Assembly: GCF_051401765.1 (NCBI RefSeq)
Contig: NW_027480422.1
Coordinates: forward strand, 28,972,001-29,036,000
Direction: 5' to 3'
Length of the DNA: 64,000 nucleotides
From: Calliopsis andreniformis
Lineage: Eukaryota > Arthropoda > Insecta > Hymenoptera > Andrenidae
Shown here: positions 53,043-64,000 of the stretch, piece by piece
Numbering within the stretch: position 1 is the stretch's first letter
Layout: every line of letters starts with the position of its first letter
Notes under the pieces: generated by a model
Databases searched by the model: none
Seen by the model: only the letters and a program-made list of their open reading frames with translations
Told to the model about the DNA's origin: nothing
Made by a program: the position numbers and the translations under genes

Positions 53043-56000
53043 CTAGGCTTCACTCTAGGGAGTTGCTCCACCAGATCGAATAGTTAGGGCCTAAGAAGTT
53101 AACGCCAGAAGCATATAATACGATATATGTACAACAGCTTTTCCATCGTATAAAACGAATAATTGCAACCTGTGTGAAAGTAATGGTCATTACTACGTTC
53201 CGGGCAACCTAGGCATCACTCTAGGGCGTTGTGCCACCAGATCGAATAGTTAGGGCCTAAGAAGTCAACGCCGGAAGCATAAAATACGATATAAATACAA
53301 CAGTTTTTCCACCGTATAAAACGAATAATTGCAACCAGTATGCAAGTTATGGGCATTTCTACGTTCCGGGCAACCTAGGCTTCACACTAGGGCGTTGCTC
53401 CACCAGATCGAATAGTTAGGGCCTTAGACGTCAACGCCAGAAGCATAAAATACAATATAGATACAACAGTCTTTCCATCGTATAAAACGATTAATTGCAA
53501 CCAGTGTGAAAGTTATGGTCATACCTACGTTCCGGGCAAACTAGGCTTCACTCTAGGGCGTAGCTCCGCCAGATAGAATAGCTAGGGCCTTAGAAGTCAA
53601 CGCCATAAGCGTAAAATACAATATAAATGCAACAGCTTTTCCATCGTATAACAGGAGTAATTGCAAATAGTGTGAAAGTTATTATCATTTCTACGTTCCG
53701 GGCACCCTGGGCTTCACTCTAGGGCGTTTGTGCACCAGATCGAATAGCTAGGACCTTAGAAGTCAACGCCAGAAGCATAAAATACAATAAAAATACAACA
53801 GGTTTTCAATCGTATAGCATGCATAATTGCCACCAGTGTGAAGGCAATGGTCATTTGTACATTCCGGACAACCTAGGCTTCACTCTAGGGCGTTGGTCCA
53901 CCAGATCCAATAGTTAGGGCCTAAGAAGTCAACGCCAGAAGCATAAAATACAATAAAAATACTATAGATTTTCAATCGTATAGCATGAAGGATTGCAACC
54001 AGTGTGAAAGTAATGGTCATTTCTACGTTCCGGGCAACCTAGGCCTCGCTCTAGGGCGTTGCTCCACCAGATCGAATAGCTAGGGACTTAGAAATCAACT
54101 CCAGAAGCATAAAATACGATATACGTAAAACATCTTTTCCATCGTATAACAGGAATAATTGCAAACAGTGTGAAGGTAATGGTCATTTCTACGCTCCGGT
54201 CAACCTAGGCTTCACTCTAGGGCGTTGCTCCCCCACATCGAATAGTTAGGGCCTTAAAAGAAAATGCCAGAAGAACAAAATACAATATAAATACAACAGT
54301 TTTTCCATCGTATAAAATGAATAATTGCAAACAGTGTGAAAGTAATGGTCATTTCTACGTTCCGGGAAACCTAGGCTTCACTCTAGGGCGTTGCCCCACC
54401 ACATCGAATAGTTAGGGCCTTAAAAGTCAATGCCAGAAGAATAAAATACAATATAAATGCAACAGCTTTTCCATCGTCTAAAACGAGTAATTGTAACCAG
54501 TGTGAAAGTAATGGCCATTTCAACGTTACGGGCATCCTAGACTTAACCATGAGGCATTGCCCCACCAGATCGAATAGATAGGGCCTTAGAAGACAACGCC
54601 AGAAGCATAAAGTACAATAAAAATCCATCAGTTTTTCCATCGTATAACAGGATTAATTGCAAACAGTGTGAAGGTAATGGTCATTTCTACGCTCCGGTCA
54701 ACCTAGGCTACGCTCTAGGGCGTTGGTCCACCACATCGAATAGTTAGGGACTTAAGAGTCAATGTCAGAAGAATAAAATACAATATAAATGCAACAGTTT
54801 TTCCACCGTATAAAATAAATAATTGCATACAGTGTGAAATTAATGATCATTTCTACGTTCCGGGCAACCTAGGCTTCACTCTAGGGCATTGCTCCAACAG
54901 ACCGAATAGCTAGGGACTTAGAATTCAACGCAAGAAGCATATAATACAGTATAAATACAACAGTTTTTCCATCGTATAAAACGAATAATAGCACCAGTGT
55001 GAAAGTTATGGTCATTTCTACGTTCCGGGCAACCTAGGCTACACTCTACGGCGTTGCTCCACCAGATCGAATAGTTAGGGCCTAAGAAGTCAACACCAGA
55101 AGCATAAAATACAATAAAAATACAACAGTTTTTCCATCGTATAGCATGAATAATTAAACCAGAGTGAAAGTGATGGCCCTTTCTACCTTCCGGGCAACCT
55201 TGGCTTCATTCTAGGTCGTTGTTCTACCAGATCGAACAGTTAGGGCCTAAGAAGTCAACGCCAGAAGCATAAAATACAATATAAATACAACAGTTTTTCC
55301 ATCGTATAAAATGAATAATTGCAAACAGTGTGAAACTAATGGTCATTTCTACGTTCCGGGCAACCTAGGCTTCACTCTAGGGCGTTGGACCACCACATCG
55401 AATAGTTAGGGCCTTAAAAGTCAACGCCAGAAGCATAAAGTACAATAAAAATCCAACAGTTTCTCCATCGCATAACAGGAATAATTGCAAACAGTGTGAA
55501 GGTAATAGTCATTTCTACGCTCCGGTAAACCTAGGCTTCACTCTAGGGCGTTGCTCCACCAGATCGAGTAGTTAGGGCCTTAGACGTCAACGCCAGAAGC
55601 ATAAAATAAAATAAAAATACAACACTTTTTCCATCGCACTCAATTAATGATTGCAAACATTGTGAAGGTAACGGTCATTTCTACGTTCCGGGCAACCTAT
55701 TCTTCACTCTAGGGTGATGCTCCACCGGACCGAATATTTAGGGCCTAAGAAGTCAACGCCAGAAGCATAAAATACAATAAAAATACAACAGTTTTTCCAT
55801 AGTATTACAGGAATAATTGCAAACAGTGTGAAACTTATGGTCATTTCTACGTTCCGTGCAACATAGGATGCACTCTAGGGCGTTGCTCCACCACATCGAT
55901 TAGCTACGGCCTTAGAAGTCAACGCCAGAAGCATAAAATACAATATAAATACAACAGCTTTTACATCGTCTAAAACGAATAATTGCAACCAGTGTGAAAG

Positions 56001-57522
56001 TAATGGCCATTTCAACGTTACGGGCATCCTAGACTTAACACTGAGGCATTGCTCCACCAGATGGGATAGATAGGGCCTTAGAAGTCAACGCCAGAAGCAT
56101 ACAGTACAATAAAAATACAACATTTTTTCCATCGTATAACAGGAATAATTGCAAACAGTGTGAAGGTGATGGTCATTTCTACGCTCCGGTCAACCCAGGC
56201 TTCACTCTAGGGCGTTGCTCCACCAGATGGAATAGTTAGGGCCTTAGACGTCAACGCCAGAAGCATAAAATAAAATAAAAATACATCAGTTGTTCCATCG
56301 TATATCAGGAATAATTACAATCTGTGTGAAAGTAATAGGCATTTCTACGTTCCGTGCAACCTAGGCTTCCCTCTACGGCGTTGCTACACCCGGTCGGATA
56401 GTTAGGGCCTTAGAAAACAACTCCAGACGCATAAAATACAATAAAAGTACATCAGTTTTTCCATCGTATAACAGGAATAATTGCAACCAGAGTGAAAGTG
56501 ATGGTCATTTCTACGTTCCGGGCGACCTAGGCTACACTCTAGGGCGTTGCTCCACCAGATCGGATAGCTAGGACCTTAGAAGTCAACGCCAGAAGCACAA
56601 AATAAAATAAAAATACAAGAGTTATTCCATCGTATAACAGGAATAATTACAACCTGTGTGAAAGTAATGGGCATTTCTACGCTCCGTGCAACCTAGGCTT
56701 CACTCTAGGGCGTTGGTCCACCCGGCCGAATAGTAAGGGCCTTAGAAAACAACTCCAGACTCATCAAATACAATATAAATACAACAGTTTTTCCACGGTA
56801 TAAAACGAATAATTGCAACCAGTATGAAAGTTATGGTCATTTCTACGTTACGGGCAACCTAGGCTTCACCCTAGGGCGTCACTCCACCAAATCGAATAGT
56901 TAGGGCCTAAGAAGTCAACGCCAGAAGCATAAAATACAAAATAAATACAACAGTTTTTCCATCGTATAACAAGAATAATTGCAACCAGTGTGAGAGTGAT
57001 GGTCATTTCTACATTCCGGGAAACCTAGGCTTCACTCTAGGGCGTTGCTCCACCAGATCGAATACATAGTGCCATAGAAGTCAACGCCAGAAGCATAAAG
57101 TACATTAAAAATCCAACAGTTTGTCCATCGTATAACAGGAGTAATTGCCACCAGTGTGAAAGTGATGGTCATTTCTGCATTCCGGGCAACCTCGGCTTCA
57201 CTCTAGGGCGTTGCTCCTCCAGATAGAATAGTTAGGGCCCAGGAAGTCAACGCCAGAAGCATAAAATAAAATATAAATACAACAGTTTTTCCCTTGTATA
57301 ACAGGAATAATTGCAACCAGTGTGAAAGGTATGGTCATTTCTACGTTCCGGGCAACCTAGGCTTCACTCTAGGGCGTTGCTCCACCTCATCGGATAGCTG
57401 CGGCCTTAGAAGTCAACGCCAGAAGCATAAAATACGATAAAAGTACATCAGTTTTTCCATCGTATAACAGGAATAATTGCAACCAGTGTGAAAGGTATGG
57501 TCATTTCTACGTTCCGGGCAAC
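53043..57522. repeat. 4,480 bp tandem duplication, copy 1 (27 monomers)
   Basis: The sequence from CTAGGCTTCACTCTAGGG at 53,043 is repeated at 57,523. Reading line by line I found only two mismatches: A at 53,540 versus C at 58,020, and C at 54,031 versus T at 58,511. Distinctive shared variants include TGCATACAGTGTGAAATTAA, ATACTATAGATTTTC and GTAAAACATCTTTTCC. The unit is 27 monomers less two bases. Its second half resembles 4,400-7,450. Confidence 0.95.
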
Positions 57523-60500
57523 CTAGGCTTCACTCTAGGGAGTTGCTCCACCAGATCGAATAGTTAGGGCCTAAGAAGTTAACGCCAGAAGCATATAATA
57601 CGATATATGTACAACAGCTTTTCCATCGTATAAAACGAATAATTGCAACCTGTGTGAAAGTAATGGTCATTACTACGTTCCGGGCAACCTAGGCATCACT
57701 CTAGGGCGTTGTGCCACCAGATCGAATAGTTAGGGCCTAAGAAGTCAACGCCGGAAGCATAAAATACGATATAAATACAACAGTTTTTCCACCGTATAAA
57801 ACGAATAATTGCAACCAGTATGCAAGTTATGGGCATTTCTACGTTCCGGGCAACCTAGGCTTCACACTAGGGCGTTGCTCCACCAGATCGAATAGTTAGG
57901 GCCTTAGACGTCAACGCCAGAAGCATAAAATACAATATAGATACAACAGTCTTTCCATCGTATAAAACGATTAATTGCAACCAGTGTGAAAGTTATGGTC
58001 ATACCTACGTTCCGGGCAACCTAGGCTTCACTCTAGGGCGTAGCTCCGCCAGATAGAATAGCTAGGGCCTTAGAAGTCAACGCCATAAGCGTAAAATACA
58101 ATATAAATGCAACAGCTTTTCCATCGTATAACAGGAGTAATTGCAAATAGTGTGAAAGTTATTATCATTTCTACGTTCCGGGCACCCTGGGCTTCACTCT
58201 AGGGCGTTTGTGCACCAGATCGAATAGCTAGGACCTTAGAAGTCAACGCCAGAAGCATAAAATACAATAAAAATACAACAGGTTTTCAATCGTATAGCAT
58301 GCATAATTGCCACCAGTGTGAAGGCAATGGTCATTTGTACATTCCGGACAACCTAGGCTTCACTCTAGGGCGTTGGTCCACCAGATCCAATAGTTAGGGC
58401 CTAAGAAGTCAACGCCAGAAGCATAAAATACAATAAAAATACTATAGATTTTCAATCGTATAGCATGAAGGATTGCAACCAGTGTGAAAGTAATGGTCAT
58501 TTCTACGTTCTGGGCAACCTAGGCCTCGCTCTAGGGCGTTGCTCCACCAGATCGAATAGCTAGGGACTTAGAAATCAACTCCAGAAGCATAAAATACGAT
58601 ATACGTAAAACATCTTTTCCATCGTATAACAGGAATAATTGCAAACAGTGTGAAGGTAATGGTCATTTCTACGCTCCGGTCAACCTAGGCTTCACTCTAG
58701 GGCGTTGCTCCCCCACATCGAATAGTTAGGGCCTTAAAAGAAAATGCCAGAAGAACAAAATACAATATAAATACAACAGTTTTTCCATCGTATAAAATGA
58801 ATAATTGCAAACAGTGTGAAAGTAATGGTCATTTCTACGTTCCGGGAAACCTAGGCTTCACTCTAGGGCGTTGCCCCACCACATCGAATAGTTAGGGCCT
58901 TAAAAGTCAATGCCAGAAGAATAAAATACAATATAAATGCAACAGCTTTTCCATCGTCTAAAACGAGTAATTGTAACCAGTGTGAAAGTAATGGCCATTT
59001 CAACGTTACGGGCATCCTAGACTTAACCATGAGGCATTGCCCCACCAGATCGAATAGATAGGGCCTTAGAAGACAACGCCAGAAGCATAAAGTACAATAA
59101 AAATCCATCAGTTTTTCCATCGTATAACAGGATTAATTGCAAACAGTGTGAAGGTAATGGTCATTTCTACGCTCCGGTCAACCTAGGCTACGCTCTAGGG
59201 CGTTGGTCCACCACATCGAATAGTTAGGGACTTAAGAGTCAATGTCAGAAGAATAAAATACAATATAAATGCAACAGTTTTTCCACCGTATAAAATAAAT
59301 AATTGCATACAGTGTGAAATTAATGATCATTTCTACGTTCCGGGCAACCTAGGCTTCACTCTAGGGCATTGCTCCAACAGACCGAATAGCTAGGGACTTA
59401 GAATTCAACGCAAGAAGCATATAATACAGTATAAATACAACAGTTTTTCCATCGTATAAAACGAATAATAGCACCAGTGTGAAAGTTATGGTCATTTCTA
59501 CGTTCCGGGCAACCTAGGCTACACTCTACGGCGTTGCTCCACCAGATCGAATAGTTAGGGCCTAAGAAGTCAACACCAGAAGCATAAAATACAATAAAAA
59601 TACAACAGTTTTTCCATCGTATAGCATGAATAATTAAACCAGAGTGAAAGTGATGGCCCTTTCTACCTTCCGGGCAACCTTGGCTTCATTCTAGGTCGTT
59701 GTTCTACCAGATCGAACAGTTAGGGCCTAAGAAGTCAACGCCAGAAGCATAAAATACAATATAAATACAACAGTTTTTCCATCGTATAAAATGAATAATT
59801 GCAAACAGTGTGAAACTAATGGTCATTTCTACGTTCCGGGCAACCTAGGCTTCACTCTAGGGCGTTGGACCACCACATCGAATAGTTAGGGCCTTAAAAG
59901 TCAACGCCAGAAGCATAAAGTACAATAAAAATCCAACAGTTTCTCCATCGCATAACAGGAATAATTGCAAACAGTGTGAAGGTAATAGTCATTTCTACGC
60001 TCCGGTAAACCTAGGCTTCACTCTAGGGCGTTGCTCCACCAGATCGAGTAGTTAGGGCCTTAGACGTCAACGCCAGAAGCATAAAATAAAATAAAAATAC
60101 AACACTTTTTCCATCGCACTCAATTAATGATTGCAAACATTGTGAAGGTAACGGTCATTTCTACGTTCCGGGCAACCTATTCTTCACTCTAGGGTGATGC
60201 TCCACCGGACCGAATATTTAGGGCCTAAGAAGTCAACGCCAGAAGCATAAAATACAATAAAAATACAACAGTTTTTCCATAGTATTACAGGAATAATTGC
60301 AAACAGTGTGAAACTTATGGTCATTTCTACGTTCCGTGCAACATAGGATGCACTCTAGGGCGTTGCTCCACCACATCGATTAGCTACGGCCTTAGAAGTC
60401 AACGCCAGAAGCATAAAATACAATATAAATACAACAGCTTTTACATCGTCTAAAACGAATAATTGCAACCAGTGTGAAAGTAATGGCCATTTCAACGTTA

Positions 60501-62002
60501 CGGGCATCCTAGACTTAACACTGAGGCATTGCTCCACCAGATGGGATAGATAGGGCCTTAGAAGTCAACGCCAGAAGCATACAGTACAATAAAAATACAA
60601 CATTTTTTCCATCGTATAACAGGAATAATTGCAAACAGTGTGAAGGTGATGGTCATTTCTACGCTCCGGTCAACCCAGGCTTCACTCTAGGGCGTTGCTC
60701 CACCAGATGGAATAGTTAGGGCCTTAGACGTCAACGCCAGAAGCATAAAATAAAATAAAAATACATCAGTTGTTCCATCGTATATCAGGAATAATTACAA
60801 TCTGTGTGAAAGTAATAGGCATTTCTACGTTCCGTGCAACCTAGGCTTCCCTCTACGGCGTTGCTACACCCGGTCGGATAGTTAGGGCCTTAGAAAACAA
60901 CTCCAGACGCATAAAATACAATAAAAGTACATCAGTTTTTCCATCGTATAACAGGAATAATTGCAACCAGAGTGAAAGTGATGGTCATTTCTACGTTCCG
61001 GGCGACCTAGGCTACACTCTAGGGCGTTGCTCCACCAGATCGGATAGCTAGGACCTTAGAAGTCAACGCCAGAAGCACAAAATAAAATAAAAATACAAGA
61101 GTTATTCCATCGTATAACAGGAATAATTACAACCTGTGTGAAAGTAATGGGCATTTCTACGCTCCGTGCAACCTAGGCTTCACTCTAGGGCGTTGGTCCA
61201 CCCGGCCGAATAGTAAGGGCCTTAGAAAACAACTCCAGACTCATCAAATACAATATAAATACAACAGTTTTTCCACGGTATAAAACGAATAATTGCAACC
61301 AGTATGAAAGTTATGGTCATTTCTACGTTACGGGCAACCTAGGCTTCACCCTAGGGCGTCACTCCACCAAATCGAATAGTTAGGGCCTAAGAAGTCAACG
61401 CCAGAAGCATAAAATACAAAATAAATACAACAGTTTTTCCATCGTATAACAAGAATAATTGCAACCAGTGTGAGAGTGATGGTCATTTCTACATTCCGGG
61501 AAACCTAGGCTTCACTCTAGGGCGTTGCTCCACCAGATCGAATACATAGTGCCATAGAAGTCAACGCCAGAAGCATAAAGTACATTAAAAATCCAACAGT
61601 TTGTCCATCGTATAACAGGAGTAATTGCCACCAGTGTGAAAGTGATGGTCATTTCTGCATTCCGGGCAACCTCGGCTTCACTCTAGGGCGTTGCTCCTCC
61701 AGATAGAATAGTTAGGGCCCAGGAAGTCAACGCCAGAAGCATAAAATAAAATATAAATACAACAGTTTTTCCCTTGTATAACAGGAATAATTGCAACCAG
61801 TGTGAAAGGTATGGTCATTTCTACGTTCCGGGCAACCTAGGCTTCACTCTAGGGCGTTGCTCCACCTCATCGGATAGCTGCGGCCTTAGAAGTCAACGCC
61901 AGAAGCATAAAATACGATAAAAGTACATCAGTTTTTCCATCGTATAACAGGAATAATTGCAACCAGTGTGAAAGGTATGGTCATTTCTACGTTCCGGGCA
62001 AC
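57523..62002. repeat. 4,480 bp tandem duplication, copy 2 (27 monomers)
   Basis: Copy of 53,043-57,522 in direct tandem. The match runs through 62,020; there GGGCGTTGCTCCTCC replaces GGGAGTTGCTCCACC. The junction at 57,523-57,540 lies in an 18-base stretch common to most monomers, so the exchange kept the monomer register. With two visible differences over 4,480 bp this is the youngest large event in the window, unless the assembly produced it. Confidence 0.95.
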
Positions 62003-64000
62003 CTAGGCTTCACTCTAGGGCGTTGCTCCTCCAGATAGAATAGTTAGGGCCCAGGATGTCAACGCCAGAAGCATAAAATAAAATATAAATACAACAGTTT
62101 TTCCCTTGTATATCAGGAATAATTGCAACCAGTGTGAAAGGTATGGTCATTTCTACGTTCCGAGCAACCTAGGCTTCACTCTAGGGCGTTGCTCCACCAC
62201 ATCGGATAGCTGCGGCCTTAGAAGTCAACGCCAGAAGCATAAAATACAATATAAATACAACAGTTTTTCAATCGTATAACAGGAATAATTGCAAACAGTG
62301 TGAAAGATATGGTCATTTCTACGTTGCGGGCATCCTAGGCTTCACTCTAGGGCATTGCTCCACCACATCGAATAGCTACGGCCTTATAAGTCAACGCTAT
62401 AACTATAAAAAGCAATATAAATACAACAGTTTTTCCATTGTATAACAGGAATAATTGCAACCAGTGTGAAAGTGATGGTCATTTCTACGTTCCGGGCAAC
62501 CTAGGCTTCACTCTGGGGCGTGGTTCCCCCAGATCGAATAGATAGGGCCTTAGAAGTCAACGCCAGAAGCATAAAGTACAATAAAAATCCAACAGTTTTT
62601 CCATCGCATAACAGGAATAATTGCAAACAGTGTGAAGGTAATAGTCATTTCTACGCTCCGGTAAACCTAGGCTTCACTCTAGGTCGTCGTTCCACCAGAT
62701 CGAATAGCTACGTCCTTAGAAGTCAACGCCAGAAGCATAAGATACAATATAAATGCGACAGATCTTCCATCGTATAAAATGAATAGTTGCAATCAGTGCG
62801 AAAATAATGTATCTTTTCTACGTTCCGTGCAACCTAGGCTTGACTCTAGGGCGTTGCTCCACCAGATCGAATAGGTAGGGCCATAGAAGTCAATGCCCGA
62901 ATAAAAGAATACAATATAAATACAACAGTTTTTCTATCGTATAAAATGAATAATTGCAAACAGTGTGAAAGTAATGGTCACTTCTACTGCTCGGGCAACT
63001 GAGGCTTCACTCTATGGCGTTGTTCTACCAGATCGAATAGCTACGGCCTTAGAAGTCAACGCCAGAAGCATAAAATACAATATAAATACAACAGTTTTTC
63101 CATCGTATAAAATGAATAATTGCAAACAGTGTGAAACTAATGGTCATTTCTACGTTCCGGGCAACCTAGGCCTCACTCTAGGGCGATGCTCCACCGGATC
63201 GAATATTTAGGGCCTAAGAAGTCAACACCAGAAGCATAAAATACAATAAAAATACAACAGTTTTTCCATCGTATAGCATGAATAATTAAACCAGAGTGAA
63301 AGTGATGGCCCTTTCTACCTTCCGGGCAACCTTGGCTTCATTCTAGGTCGTTGTTCTACCAGATCGAACAGTTAGGGCCTAAGAAGTCAACGCCAGAAGC
63401 ATAAAATACAATATAAATACAACAGTCTTTCCATCGTATAAAATGAATAATTGCAAACAGTGTGAAACTAATGGTCATTTCTACGTTCCGGGCAACCTAG
63501 GCTTTACTCTAGGGCGTTGGACCACCACATCGAATAGTTAGGGTCTTAAAAGTCAACGCCAGAAGCATAAAGTACAATAAAAATCCTACAGTTTTTCCAT
63601 CGCATAACAGGAATAATTGCAAACAGTGTGAAGGTAATAGTCATTTCTACGCTCCGGTAAACCTAGGCTTCACTCTAGGGCGTTGCTCCACGAGATCGAG
63701 TAGTTAGGGCCTTAGACGTCAACGCCAGAAGCATAAAATAAAATAAAAATACAACACTTTTTCCATCGCACTCAATTAATGATTGCAAACATTGTGAAGG
63801 TAACGGTCATTTCTACGTTCCGGGCAACCTATTCTTCACTCTAGGGCGATGCTCCACCGGACCGAATATTTAGGGCCTAAGAAGTCAACGCCAGAAGCAT
63901 AAAATACAATAAAAATACAACAGTTTTTCCATAGTATTACAGGAATAATTGCAAACAGTGTGAAAGTAATGCTCATTTCTACGTTTCGGGCAACCTAGGC
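62003..64000. repeat. Right-end segment sharing variants with 2.4-8 kb
   Basis: About twelve monomers. 62,021-62,520 follows the order seen at about 7,461-7,960 (CTCCTCCAGATAGA, then TTTTTCAATCG, then the ATAACTATAAA type and a GGTTCCCCCAG monomer). The AGATCTTCC tag is at 62,759. From about 63,430 the order matches 4,400-4,990, including AACCTATTCTTCACTC near 63,825. The array continues past the window end in mid-monomer. Confidence 0.82.

Larger units (their letters stand above)
1..64000 (+). repeat. 166 bp tandem satellite array filling the window
   Basis: The same unit repeats head to tail from the first base to the last. Anchors such as CACCAGATCGAATAG recur every 166 bp (1, 167, 333 and onward), and long-range copies sit at exact multiples (830 = 5, 1,660 = 10, 2,158 = 13 units). 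Every unit reads in order: a CACCAGATCGAATAG anchor, a TTAGGGCCTAA dyad, GTCAACGCCAGAAGCATAAA, an A/T-rich stretch, CAGTTTTTCCATCGTATAA, AATAATTGCAACCAGTGTG, GGTCATTTCTACGTTCCGGG, then CAACCTAGGCTTCACTCTAG and GGCGTTGCTC. All units have the same orientation. Neighbouring units differ at many positions, while units one HOR apart match closely. This is the organisation of centromeric or pericentromeric satellite DNA in plants and animals. The centromere assignment is inference from length and structure; no centromeric protein binding can be read from sequence. Confidence 0.97.

Noticed and set aside
57523..57540. Special recombination motif at the 4,480 bp junction
   Set aside because: The 18-base CTAGGCTTCACTCTAGGG at the junction is part of nearly every monomer, so its presence there is expected and not evidence for a site-specific event.
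1..64000. CRISPR array
   Set aside because: The repeated unit is 166 bp with no short constant repeats separated by unique spacers. All parts of the unit repeat.
1..64000. rRNA spacer or tRNA-derived repeat
   Set aside because: I could not recognise any rRNA segment, a tRNA cloverleaf, or A and B box promoter pair in the monomer.
1..64000. Naming the species or a published satellite family from the 166 bp period
   Set aside because: Several unrelated lineages have satellites of about this length, and I do not recognise the sequence itself. A database search of the consensus would be needed.

Overview
The whole 64 kb window is one uninterrupted head-to-tail satellite DNA array. The monomer is 166 bp: copies of the same anchor recur at 1, 167 and 333, and larger repeats come back at exact multiples (830, 1,660 and 2,158 bp). 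About 385 monomers fit. I see no gene, RNA gene, transposable element, inverted block or unique-sequence island. The open reading frames are short by-products of the repeat: 166 is not divisible by 3, so each frame meets a stop within a few monomers and none exceeds 108 codons. A long, homogeneous tandem array with nested higher-order repeats (HORs) is typical of a eukaryotic centromere or pericentromere. A 166 bp period lies in the nucleosome-length range common for plant and animal centromeric satellites. I cannot name the species from sequence alone.

Layout. (1) 1-5,545 is a mosaic of monomer variants holding a 10-monomer tandem repeat (copies at about 1,190-2,860 and 2,861-4,400). (2) 5,546-22,971 (copy A, 17,426 bp, about 105 monomers) and 22,972-about 38,738 (copy B, about 95 monomers) are a direct tandem macro-duplication. 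A and B differ by scattered substitutions and five gains or losses that are all whole numbers of monomers. Nested inside are 13-, 11-, 9-, 8-, 6-, 5- and 4-monomer repeats. (3) About 38,739-53,042 is a second domain with a different set of variants, its own 10- and 14-monomer repeats, and one 126 bp monomer with a 40 bp internal deletion. (4) 53,043-57,522 and 57,523-62,002 are a nearly perfect 4,480 bp (27-monomer) tandem duplication; I found only two mismatches by eye. (5) 62,003-64,000 returns to variants shared with 2.4-8 kb.

There are no genes working together here. The biology on show is array evolution: repeated in-register unequal exchange at several scales and ages, with variant-defined domains. 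The most useful observations are the A/B macro-duplication with its whole-monomer differences, the very recent 4.48 kb duplication, the domain switch near 38.7 kb and 53 kb, and a conserved pair of short dyad symmetries in every ordinary monomer. All comparisons were made by eye, so boundaries carry an uncertainty of tens of bases unless a mismatch defines them.
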